Shown: piece after piece, positions 32,396-39,833 of the stretch | How positions within the stretch are numbered: the stretch's first letter is position 1 | Layout of the letters: each line of letters opens with the position of its first letter | Assembly: GCF_001612805.1 (NCBI RefSeq) | Contig: NZ_BDBD01000019.1 | Coordinates: 526,521 to 590,520, forward strand | Source: Nocardia coubleae NBRC 108252 | GTDB taxonomy: Bacteria > Actinomycetota > Actinomycetes > Mycobacteriales > Mycobacteriaceae | Length of the DNA stretch: 64,000 nucleotides | Direction of reading: 5' to 3' | Made by a program: the position numbers and the translations under genes | Notes under the pieces: generated by a model | What the model saw: only the letters and a program-made list of their open reading frames with translations | What the model was told of the DNA's origin: nothing | Database searches by the model: none

Positions 32396-33327
32396 CAGAG
32401 CGCACCTCCCATCACCTGATCGATTCCCCCGCCGTGGTATTCCACGGCGCCGCCGGTCATCCGCATGAACGCCTCCTCGAGGGAGGCCTGCTGCGGTGCC
32501 AGCTCGTAAAGCGTGACGCCGTTGGTTCCGGCGACCTTGCCGACCTCGTCGCTGGTCACCCCGGTGACGACCAGCGCGGCGTCGCCGTCCTCACGCACGG
32601 TCATGCCGTGCGAGGTGAGCAGGCTGCGCAGCTGGTCCAGTTGCGGACTCCGCACGCGCACCGACTGTTCGGACGCGCGTTCGATGAACTCCTTGGTCGT
32701 GGTGTCGGCGATGAGTTTGCCGCGACCGATGACGATCAGATGGTCGGCGGTCTGCGCCATCTCGGAGAGCAGGTGGCTCGAGACCAGCACCGTGCGGCCC
32801 TCGGCGGCAAGGCGCTGCATGAACCGGCGGATCCACAGGATGCCCTCGGGGTCGAGACCGTTGACCGGCTCGTCGAACAGCAGCACCTTCGGATCACCCA
32901 GCAACGCGCCGGCAAGGCCGAGCCGCTGTGACATACCGAGCGAGAAGCCGCCTGCGTTCTTACCCGCCACCTCGGACAGGCCGACCAGCCGCAGCACCTC
33001 CTCGACGCGGTCCTTGGGCAGGTCGTTGGACGCGGCCAGCCACTGCAGGTGCGCGCGCGCCGACCGGTTGGGATGTACCCATTTGGCGTCGAGCAGCGCA
33101 CCCACCTGGGTGAGTGGCCGCTCGAGCTCCTGGTACAGCTTGCCGCCGATCAACGCGGTGCCCGCGGTGGGTTTGTCCAACCCGAGGATCATCCGCATCG
33201 TCGTCGATTTACCCGCACCGTTGGGTCCCAGGAACCCGGTCACCTGTCCAGGCTGGACGGTGAACGAGAGATCCTGTACCGCGACGGTCTGGCCGAATTT
33301 CTTGGTCAGGCCCCTCAGCTCGATCAT
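32395..33327 (-). CDS. ABC-2 type exporter ATP-binding protein
   Basis: 310 residues. Walker A GPNGAGKST, signature FSLGMSQRLGLA (SLGMSQ in place of LSGGQ, common in this drug-exporter type), Walker B VLLFDEP, H-loop VSSHLL. The C-terminal 90 residues form the accessory domain seen in DrrA/YhaQ-like proteins (SLEEAFMRMTGG). Starts at ATG 33327; 84 bases separate it from the thiG stop, with a perfect palindrome in between. Confidence 0.88.
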   Translation of the reverse strand: MIELRGLTKKFGQTVAVQDLSFTVQPGQVTGFLGPNGAGKSTTMRMILGLDKPTAGTALIGGKLYQELERPLTQVGALLDAKWVHPNRSARAHLQWLAASNDLPKDRVEEVLRLVGLSEVAGKNAGGFSLGMSQRLGLAGALLGDPKVLLFDEPVNGLDPEGILWIRRFMQRLAAEGRTVLVSSHLLSEMAQTADHLIVIGRGKLIADTTTKEFIERASEQSVRVRSPQLDQLRSLLTSHGMTVREDGDAALVVTGVTSDEVGKVAGTNGVTLYELAPQQASLEEAFMRMTGGAVEYHGGGIDQVMGGAL

Positions 33328-33380
33328 GCGTCCAGCATGCCCCAGCAAACCCGGCGCGCGCGTCGGCTGGAAGTCGCGAG

Positions 33381-33406
33381 TCGGGTCATCCTCGAGGATG
33401 ACCCGA
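33381..33406. terminator. Perfect 26-base palindrome after thiG
   Basis: TCGGGTCATCCTC is followed directly by its inverted copy GAGGATGACCCGA. It starts 5 bases after the thiG stop on the minus strand. It could end thiO-thiS-thiG (11-bp stem with loop TCGA) or be an operator for the ABC exporter; no T-tract follows, so the assignment is open. Confidence 0.5.
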
Positions 33407-33410
33407 ACCC

Positions 33411-34172
33411 TTAGCGGGCTGGGGAAGAAGCCTGAGCCCAGAAACGCTTCGGGATGCGGCCCGCCTGCCGAGCCAGGTAGCCCCCGCGCACGGCCGCGGC
33501 CATCGCCGACGCCATCAGCTCGGGTTCGCGGGCCCGGGTGACGGCGGTGGCGAGCAGGACGGCCGAGCAGCCGAGTTCCATGGCGAGCGCGGCATCGCTG
33601 GCCGTGCCGATGCCCGCGTCGAGGATCACCGGCACGCCCGCGCCCGCCACGATCATCTCGATGTTGTGCGGATTGCCGATGCCCAGGCCGGTACCGATCG
33701 GTGAGCCGAGCGGCATCACGGCGGCGCAACCCGCGCCTTCGAGGCGGCGGGCCAGCGTCGGGTCGTCGGTGGTGTAGGGCAGCACGACGAAACCGTCGTC
33801 GACTAGCTTCTCGGCGGCGTCGAGCAGTTCGAACGGGTCCGGTAGCAGCGTGCGCTCGTCGGCGACGACCTCGAGCTTCACCCAGTTCGTCTCCAGCGCC
33901 TCGCGCGCGAGCTGGGCGGTGAGCACAGCCTCGGCGGCGGTGCGGCAGCCCGCCGTGTTCGGCAGCAGGGTGATGTCCAGGCGTTTCAGCAGGTCGAGCA
34001 CGCCGGTGCCGCCGACCGCGTCGACGCGGCGCATGGCGACCGTGGTGAGTTCGGTGCCCGAGGCGATCAGGGCCTGCTCGAGCACGGCGAGGTTCTCGGC
34101 GCCACCGGTGCCCATGATGAGCCGCGAACCGAACTCCTTGTCCGCGATCCGCAACGGTGCGAGGTCAGCCAC
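33411..34172 (-). CDS. thiG: Thiazole synthase ThiG
   Basis: 253 residues, TIM barrel. Makes the thiamine thiazole from deoxyxylulose phosphate, dehydroglycine and ThiS thiocarboxylate. Key blocks: SRLIMGTGGAENLAVLEQALIASGTELTTVAMRR, the Schiff-base lysine in WVKLEV, MPLGSPIGTGLGIGNP and VILDAGIGTASDAALAMELG. GTG 34172 overlaps thiS by 8 bases. It acts together with ThiS and ThiO and delivers the thiazole to ThiE at 35744. Confidence 0.95.
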   Translation of the reverse strand: MADLAPLRIADKEFGSRLIMGTGGAENLAVLEQALIASGTELTTVAMRRVDAVGGTGVLDLLKRLDITLLPNTAGCRTAAEAVLTAQLAREALETNWVKLEVVADERTLLPDPFELLDAAEKLVDDGFVVLPYTTDDPTLARRLEGAGCAAVMPLGSPIGTGLGIGNPHNIEMIVAGAGVPVILDAGIGTASDAALAMELGCSAVLLATAVTRAREPELMASAMAAAVRGGYLARQAGRIPKRFWAQASSPAR

Positions 34173-34374
34173 CCTGCACCGCCGTGAGCACCTCGATGGT
34201 CCAGCCGCGCCCGACCGGTTCGTCCCAGCGCGACTTCGGGAACACCGCACCGTCGACCGCCAATGCCACACCCTGACAGGGCAATTCGAGCCGGTTGAGC
34301 AGTTCGCGGACGCTGAGCGGCTCGGCGAACTCGTGGTCGGCACCGTTGACGGTGACGCCGATCGGGATGGTCAT
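34165..34374 (-). CDS. thiS: Sulfur carrier protein ThiS
   Basis: 69 residues of the ubiquitin-like fold ending in the required Gly-Gly (VQGG), where a thiocarboxylate is formed by ThiF. Contains VNGADHEFAEPLSVRELLNRL and GVALAVDGAVFPKSRW. ATG 34374 overlaps thiO by four bases (ATGA). It is translationally coupled between thiO and thiG. No thiF is in the window. Confidence 0.93.
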   Translation of the reverse strand: MTIPIGVTVNGADHEFAEPLSVRELLNRLELPCQGVALAVDGAVFPKSRWDEPVGRGWTIEVLTAVQGG

Positions 34375-35453
34375 CGGGTTCCTCCTCGAGACAGCACGGA
34401 TGCTGGAAAACGTTGCGGTGCGGCCAGTTCCGCGACCGGCGTGGTGACACCGTCGAGCAGACCGGGGACGAGGGCCGCGGTGAGCGCGAGGGTGAGCATG
34501 CCGTTGCGGCCGTGTCCGGTGGCCGCGAATACCCGGTCGTCGAGTGGACCGAGCAGCGGCAGGTTGTCGGGGGTGGCGGGGCGGGAACCGGCAGCGGCCT
34601 CGGCCAGCTCGTATTCGCCGATGCCGGGCAGGATGGCTTCGGCGTCGGCGATCAGGTCGCGCACCCCGCCGACGGTGACGGTCGTGTCGAGCCCTGCCTC
34701 GTATTGGGTTGCGCCGAGGACGATTCCGTCCGCCCTTGGCACCAGGTACACCGGCCTGCCGTGCACGCGCGCCCGGATCACGCGGGTCGGCGGTGGGCTC
34801 ACGCCCGGCCTGCGGCGCAACCGCAGGATCTCCCCCTTCACCGGGCGCACCGGCAGACCGGGCCACAGCTCGGCGGACCGTGCGCCCGCCGCGAGGACGA
34901 CCCGATCGTGCGGCAGATCGTCCAGTGCGGCAACGGATTCCGCGCGGATCTCGACGCCCGAAGCGGCACAGGCAGCGTGCAGTGCGCGCAGGACGCGGCG
35001 ATTGTCGACGGCCGGTTCCGTCCTGGCGTGCAGGCCCGCGCGGACGGTGCGGGCCAGCGCCGGTTCCAGCGCGCGGACGCCGGCGCGGTCGAGGACAGGG
35101 AGATCGTGGCCGAAACCGGCGAGCCAGTCCGCGACGGTGCGCAGGTCCTGGGCGTCGGCGGCGTCGAGAGCGACGGTGAGGGTCTCGTCGGCGACGAAGA
35201 CGGACTCGCCCGTGATCGCGCGCAGTTGCTCGGCGAAGGACGGCCAGGCGGCCAGGGCTGCGGCGCCGAATTCCAGCACGCGGTCCTCACCGGGCCAGCC
35301 TTCCGACAGCGGGGCGAGCATCCCGCCCGCGACAAAGGACGCACCGGTTCCGGGAGCCGGGTCGAACACGGTGACGGTCCAGCCCGCCTCGGTGGCCCGC
35401 CATGCGACGGCGAGTCCGACGGCACCGCCGCCGACAACCGCCAGTGTCCGCAT
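34371..35453 (-). CDS. thiO: Glycine oxidase ThiO
   Basis: 360-residue FAD enzyme that oxidises glycine to the iminoacetate needed by ThiG in aerobes. The dinucleotide motif GGGAVGLAVAWRATEAG is at residues 8-24. The second flavin block is HGRNGMLTLAL near the C-terminus, after ATPDNLPLLGPL. ATG 35453. It is the first gene of thiO-thiS-thiG. The 290 bases upstream show no TPP riboswitch; they hold a 15-base direct repeat, TCGAGGGTTTCGACG, at 35643-35657 and 35692-35706. Confidence 0.93.
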   Translation of the reverse strand: MRTLAVVGGGAVGLAVAWRATEAGWTVTVFDPAPGTGASFVAGGMLAPLSEGWPGEDRVLEFGAAALAAWPSFAEQLRAITGESVFVADETLTVALDAADAQDLRTVADWLAGFGHDLPVLDRAGVRALEPALARTVRAGLHARTEPAVDNRRVLRALHAACAASGVEIRAESVAALDDLPHDRVVLAAGARSAELWPGLPVRPVKGEILRLRRRPGVSPPPTRVIRARVHGRPVYLVPRADGIVLGATQYEAGLDTTVTVGGVRDLIADAEAILPGIGEYELAEAAAGSRPATPDNLPLLGPLDDRVFAATGHGRNGMLTLALTAALVPGLLDGVTTPVAELAAPQRFPASVLSRGGTR

Positions 35454-35730
35454 CAACGCCTCCGTGTCCAGTTGCGGCTGGCGCCGCAGGTTTCGCCTGT
35501 TGCCGTGTCCTTCGCCGCGCGGCCCTGGGCCGTGACCGGCGCTGTGAGTTCTCGTACTGTCGCCGCGACGTTGCGGACGGCGCCGCGGGCCGGGCGGCCC
35601 AGATCGAGGCGGCCGAGAACCGGGGCCACCGCTGGTCGAACATCGAGGGTTTCGACGACGGGCTCGGTGGGATTGCCGCGAGTCCACCGTGTCGAGGGTT
35701 TCGACGTTCGCGGTTCCACGGTAGCGCGAC

Positions 35731-35743
35731 TACCGTCGACACT
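35731..35743 (+). promoter_or_regulatory. -10 hexamer placed for a leaderless thiE
   Basis: TACCGT at 35731-35736 is seven bases before the GTG at 35744; no Shine-Dalgarno sequence is present. The message is probably leaderless. Confidence 0.4.
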
Positions 35744-36442
35744 GTGCAGCCCTCCCACCCGAACCGTTCCGTCCCGCCAAGGGAACGCCTCTCCTCGGCC
35801 CTGCTGTATCTGTGCACCGACGCACGCCGGGAGAAGGGCGATCTGGCCAGGTTCGTCGATGCCGCGCTGGCCGGTGGCGTCGACATCGTGCAGTTGCGTG
35901 ACAAAGGGTCGCCGGGCGAGGCCGAGTTCGGGCCGCTCGAGGCGAAGGCCGAACTCGGTGCGCTCGCCGAGATCAAGGCGGCCACCCGGCGGCACGGCGC
36001 GCTGCTCGCGGTGAACGATCGCGCCGATATCGCCCTCGCCGCCGGCGCCGACGTGCTTCATCTGGGCCAAGGCGATCTCCCGCCCGCCTACGCGCGCCGC
36101 ATCCTCGGCCCCGACGTGGTGATCGGCCGCTCCACCCACAACCGCAACCAGGCCGGTCTCGCCGCGATCGACGGCCACCTCGACTACTTCTGCACCGGTC
36201 CCATCTGGACCACCCCGACCAAACCGGGCAGGCAAGCCGCGGGCGTCGACCTGATCCGCACCACCGCCGACTCCCACCCGACGCTCCCCTGGTTCGCGAT
36301 CGGCGGCATCGACACCGAGCGCCTCCCGGAAGTCCTCGAAGCCGGAGCCCGCCGCGTGGTCGTCGTCCGCGCGATCACCGAAGCCGCCGACCCCGAAGCC
36401 GCCGCCCGCGAACTCAAATCGGCCCTCCTAGCCGCCTCTTGA
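35744..36442 (+). CDS. thiE: Thiamine phosphate synthase ThiE
   Basis: 232 residues, TIM barrel; couples HMP pyrophosphate from ThiD with thiazole phosphate from ThiG. Motifs: LLYLCTDARREKGDLARFVDAALAGGVDIVQLRDKG, LLAVNDRADIALAAGADVLHLGQGDLP, VIGRSTHNR, YFCTGPIWTTPTKPGR and PWFAIGGID. GTG 35744 is chosen because the conserved barrel begins near residue 20. It is divergent from thiO. The downstream gap holds a large palindrome. Confidence 0.93.
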   Translation: MQPSHPNRSVPPRERLSSALLYLCTDARREKGDLARFVDAALAGGVDIVQLRDKGSPGEAEFGPLEAKAELGALAEIKAATRRHGALLAVNDRADIALAAGADVLHLGQGDLPPAYARRILGPDVVIGRSTHNRNQAGLAAIDGHLDYFCTGPIWTTPTKPGRQAAGVDLIRTTADSHPTLPWFAIGGIDTERLPEVLEAGARRVVVVRAITEAADPEAAARELKSALLAAS

Positions 36443-36454
36443 ACCTGGACGCTT

Positions 36455-36532
36455 GATCACCACGCTCTGGTGGCGGCATCGGCCGAGAGGCTCCCGCCAC
36501 CAGAGCGTGGTGATCCACTGACCAGGTCGCGA
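36455..36532. repeat. Dispersed palindromic element, copy 1
   Basis: Two 22-base arms are a perfect inverted repeat: 36455-36476 begins GATCACCACGCTCTGG, and 36494-36515 is its inverse with a 17-base loop. The flank ACTGACCAGGTCGCGA (36517-36532) is also shared with copy 2 at 62715. The pairing extends outwards imperfectly to ACCTGG at the left and CCAGGT at the right. It lies between convergent thiE and mutT3 and may also act as terminator. The rest of the 213-base gap shows nothing. Confidence 0.9.
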
Positions 36533-36655
36533 TTGCCTGCCGCAGGTGGCCCCTGGCGGCGGCTGAATCCAGCTGCGACGTGCCGCGGACGCTCATGGCG
36601 GCGACGTTCGGAGTTCATGCGTGCGGCCCGGTGGGTTCGGACGGCACGAGGGGTT

Positions 36656-37288
36656 TCAGGACAGAAGGTCGGCTCGGGTGACGGTGGGGCCGGTGGTCGG
36701 GTGGTCGAGGAGGATTTCGGCGCCGGGGCCGGTGACCGTGGTGTGCAGCCAGTAGAAGCCGTGGCCGGACAGGTCGACCGTGCGGGGTAAGGCGGGGGCG
36801 AGGTCGGGGGTGACATCGACGACGCGCAGGGGGACGGCGCGCAGGCCGACCCAGGCGGCGGCGAAACCGGGGTGCAGCGGGAGGGCGGTGACGTCGTCTT
36901 CGGGGACCCAGGCCAGTTCGGTGCTCTCCTGGTTGGGGACGGTCGGCAGCGTGCTCGCCGCGTCGGCGACGACGGTCGTGTAGGTCCAGCCGCTCGGCGC
37001 GGTCATGGTGAGGCGTTCGGCGCGCACGCGCACGGCGTCGGCGCTGATCCCGGCCTCTTCCTCGGCTTCGCGGACCGCCGCGTGCCGGGCGGTCTCGTGG
37101 GAATCGCGGGCTCCGCCGGGCAGCGCCCACGTGCCGCCCTGATGACTCCACGCGGCCCGATGCTGCAGCAGCACCGCCGAGCCACCACCGGGCAGCGGTG
37201 CGCGCAGCAGCAGACCCGCCGCACCGAACTTGCCCCAGTGCCGGACGCCACCCGGGCTGTCCGCCCACCCGTCTCCGTCACCGCGCAT
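36656..37288 (-). CDS. mutT3: Nudix hydrolase, MutT3-like
   Basis: 210 residues. The Nudix box is complete: GGARDSHETARHAAVREAEEEAGI, of which GARDSHE, REAEEEAG are the core metal-binding parts. N-terminal RGDGDGWADSPGGVRHWGKFGAAGLLLRAP and HRAAWSHQGGTWALP match mycobacterial MutT3, which hydrolyses oxidised nucleotides such as 8-oxo-GTP and dihydro-GTP. The family's usual genetic neighbour, glnX, is divergent. ATG 37288 follows GGGAGAGGG by a few bases. The extra C-terminal 60 residues beyond the Nudix fold look folded. Confidence 0.88.
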   Translation of the reverse strand: MRGDGDGWADSPGGVRHWGKFGAAGLLLRAPLPGGGSAVLLQHRAAWSHQGGTWALPGGARDSHETARHAAVREAEEEAGISADAVRVRAERLTMTAPSGWTYTTVVADAASTLPTVPNQESTELAWVPEDDVTALPLHPGFAAAWVGLRAVPLRVVDVTPDLAPALPRTVDLSGHGFYWLHTTVTGPGAEILLDHPTTGPTVTRADLLS

Positions 37289-37414
37289 CCAATACCCTCT
37301 CCCTAGCAGCCGTGCAGCAACCGCCACGGGGGTGTCTGAGGGGCTGCGGCACCGGTACGACCACAATAAACTCCGCACCAGGACGGGTGCGCGGACAGGA
37401 CGGGGAGGTGAGCG

Positions 37415-38875
37415 ATGGTCGAACCGGGAAACCGCGAGGCGGCGACCGAGGTCGCGGCTGTCCGAACCGGCCCGTCACCGCAGGTGGAAGCGGGTAACGG
37501 CCCGCAAGCCACGACGCGGCGGATGCCCTCGCGCAGGCAGGTGCTCGTCGCCGATCGACCGCCCGCACCCGATGTGAAAGCCTTGCGCGCGCAGTTCCAG
37601 CCCGCCCGTCTGCGGGGGTTCGCGCGGTCGACGCCGGGCCGATTGCTCGCCGCCGGACTGGTGCTGATGCTGCTCTGCGTAGCCGCGGGCATGGTGACTT
37701 CGACGACCGTGAGCGAGCGCAAGCAAGCTTTGGGCGTCCTGCTCGACGACACCGAACCCGATGCGCATTCGGCCAACCACCTCTACACCTCGCTCTCGAT
37801 CGCCGACGCCGCCGCGGGCCGCGCCTTCATCGCTGGTGGCGTCGAGCCCGAGGAGGTGCGCGACCGCTACACCCAGGCCATCGGCGAGGCGGCCGCCGAG
37901 CTGGTCACCCAGGCCGGTCACATCTCCGCCGAGGAGGCGGCCGACCCGGCGGGCACCGACCGACGCCTGCGCACGGGCATCGCGACCGGCCTGCCCGTGT
38001 ACACCGGGCTGATCGAGACCGCGCGGGCCAACAACCGCAACGGTTTCCCGGTGGGCGCGGCGTATCTGAGCGAGGCCTCCCACCAGATGCAGACCACCCT
38101 GCTGCCGATGGCCGAGGAACTCGAAGACCACCGCTTCGACGCGGTGACCGCCGCCCAGCACCGGCACGTGCAGCCGCCGTGGGTCGCGATCGGGCTGCTC
38201 GTGCTCACGCTCGCCGCGCTCGTCTACGTGCAGATGGAGTTGGCGCGCCGCTCGCGGCGGGTTTTCAACATGGGCCTGCTGATCGGTACCGCGATGGTGG
38301 CGCTCACCCTGCTGTGGACGGTGGCGGCCGGGTCGGTGTCGGCGGTGGCGATGATCCGCTGCCGCGACGAGGGCGCGGTGCCCGCCGCCCGGCTGGCCGA
38401 GAGCCGGATCCTGGTGCAGCAGGCAAGGGCCGCCGAAATGGTCAAACTGGTGCGCCGCGACGCCACCGGCGACTACGACCGCACGTTCGACGCCAACGCC
38501 GCCCGGCTCGCCGAACTCCTCGACGGTTACCCGTCCGGCGCACCGGCCGCCGACGAGGTGACCGACGCGCGCGCCGCGCTTGCTCGCTGGCAGTCGGCGC
38601 ATCAGCGGATGAACGACACCCTCCAGCGTGGTGATTTCGTCGGCGCCGCCGCCGTGGCGACCGGGCCGAGCGCCGCCGATTCGACCGCCCAGGTCGACGC
38701 CCTGGAACGCGCACTCGACGACGCCCGGACAGCCACGCGAGACCGGTTGCGCGACAAAGTGTCCCAGGCCACCGATGTGCTCTCGTTCCTGGCTCCCGGC
38801 GCCCTGGTGCTCGGCATCGCCGCCGCCGTCTGTGTGGCGCTCGGGCTCTGGCCCCGGCTGCGGGAGTACCGGTGA
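37415..38875 (+). CDS. glnX: GlnX, membrane transducer of the PknG pathway
   Basis: 486-residue membrane protein with an N-terminal cytoplasmic arm, TM1 near residues 80-98 (LLAAGLVLMLLCVAAGMVTS), a sensor-like extracytoplasmic region of about 150 residues, TM2 (WVAIGLLVLTLAALVYV), TM3 (VFNMGLLIGTAMVALTLLWTVAAG), a second large region and a last TM near the C-terminus. In mycobacteria GlnX passes amino-acid signals from GlnH to PknG. Starts at ATG 37415 after GGGGAGGTG. It overlaps glnH by 4 bases (GTGA). Confidence 0.88.
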   Translation: MVEPGNREAATEVAAVRTGPSPQVEAGNGPQATTRRMPSRRQVLVADRPPAPDVKALRAQFQPARLRGFARSTPGRLLAAGLVLMLLCVAAGMVTSTTVSERKQALGVLLDDTEPDAHSANHLYTSLSIADAAAGRAFIAGGVEPEEVRDRYTQAIGEAAAELVTQAGHISAEEAADPAGTDRRLRTGIATGLPVYTGLIETARANNRNGFPVGAAYLSEASHQMQTTLLPMAEELEDHRFDAVTAAQHRHVQPPWVAIGLLVLTLAALVYVQMELARRSRRVFNMGLLIGTAMVALTLLWTVAAGSVSAVAMIRCRDEGAVPAARLAESRILVQQARAAEMVKLVRRDATGDYDRTFDANAARLAELLDGYPSGAPAADEVTDARAALARWQSAHQRMNDTLQRGDFVGAAAVATGPSAADSTAQVDALERALDDARTATRDRLRDKVSQATDVLSFLAPGALVLGIAAAVCVALGLWPRLREYR

Positions 38876-39828
38876 GGCGGGGGCGCGCCGTCGCGGCGCT
38901 GCTGCTGGTCGCGCTGCTCGGCGGTTGTTCCGGCAACAGCACACCGGCACCCGACGAACACACGGTGTATTCCGAACCGCCGTTGCCCGCCAAGGCGATT
39001 CCCATCGGAACCGACACCCCGCTGCCGCCACGCACCGGCGCGCAGTGCGGCGATCCGACCGCGAGCCTGCGCCCGAGCACCGCCGACGGTCCGACGATCG
39101 CGGCCATTCGCGCGCGCGGCAGGCTGGTCGTCGGGCTGGACGCGGGCAGCAATCTGTTCAGCTTCCGCGACCCGGTGACCGGGCGCATCGTCGGCTTCGA
39201 CGCCGATATCGCCCGCGAGATCGCCCGCGACCTGCTCGGCAATCCGGACCTGATCGAATACCGAAGTCTGGCTTCGGAAGAGCGGGAGAAGGCGCTGCAG
39301 GAGCACACCGTCGACCTGGTGGCCAAGACGATGACGATCACCTGTGAACGGCGCGAGCGGGTGGCGTTCTCGACGGTGTATCTGCGCGCCGATCAGCGGG
39401 TGCTGGCGATGAAGAATTCCGGGATCAACGGCCTCGCCGATCTGGCGGGCAAGCGCGTATGCGTGGTACGCGGGACGACCTCGCTGGACCACATCCGCCG
39501 CGATCAGCCCGCCGCGACCATCCTCACGGTCCCCACCTGGGCGGACTGCCTCGTCGTCCTGCAGCAACGCCAGGTCGACGCGGTGAGTACCGACGACGCC
39601 ATCCTCGCCGGTCTCGCCGCCCAGGACCCCTACACCGAGGTGGTCGGTGACAGCATCAGCGCCGAGCCCTACGGCATCGGCATCCCCAAGGGCGACGACG
39701 ACCTGGTCCGCTTCGTCAACGCCACCCTCGACCGCATCCGCACCGACGGCACCTGGACCCGCATCCACCGCCGCTGGCTGTCCACGCTCGGCGAAGCGAC
39801 ACCACCTGCCCCGAAGTACCAGGACTGA
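38872..39828 (+). CDS. glnH: GlnH, aspartate/glutamate-binding lipoprotein
   Basis: 318 residues. The lipoprotein signal ends at LLGGC (Cys19). The type-2 periplasmic binding fold follows: LVVGLDAGSNLFSFRDPVTGRIVGFDADIAREIARDLLG, TITCERRERVAFSTVYLRADQRVLAMKNSG, LAGKRVCVVRGTTS and VDAVSTDDAILAGLA. It binds Glu/Asp/Gln and signals through GlnX to PknG. GTG start at 38872 overlaps glnX, and its stop lies 5 bases before pknG, so all three are coupled. Confidence 0.92.
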   Translation: MRRGRAVAALLLVALLGGCSGNSTPAPDEHTVYSEPPLPAKAIPIGTDTPLPPRTGAQCGDPTASLRPSTADGPTIAAIRARGRLVVGLDAGSNLFSFRDPVTGRIVGFDADIAREIARDLLGNPDLIEYRSLASEEREKALQEHTVDLVAKTMTITCERRERVAFSTVYLRADQRVLAMKNSGINGLADLAGKRVCVVRGTTSLDHIRRDQPAATILTVPTWADCLVVLQQRQVDAVSTDDAILAGLAAQDPYTEVVGDSISAEPYGIGIPKGDDDLVRFVNATLDRIRTDGTWTRIHRRWLSTLGEATPPAPKYQD

Positions 39829-39833
39829 TCGCG

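Noticed and set aside
35454..35743. Second TPP riboswitch between thiO and thiE
   Set aside because: Neither strand contains the CTGAGA and GAACCTGA boxes in the right order; only a 15-base direct repeat was found.
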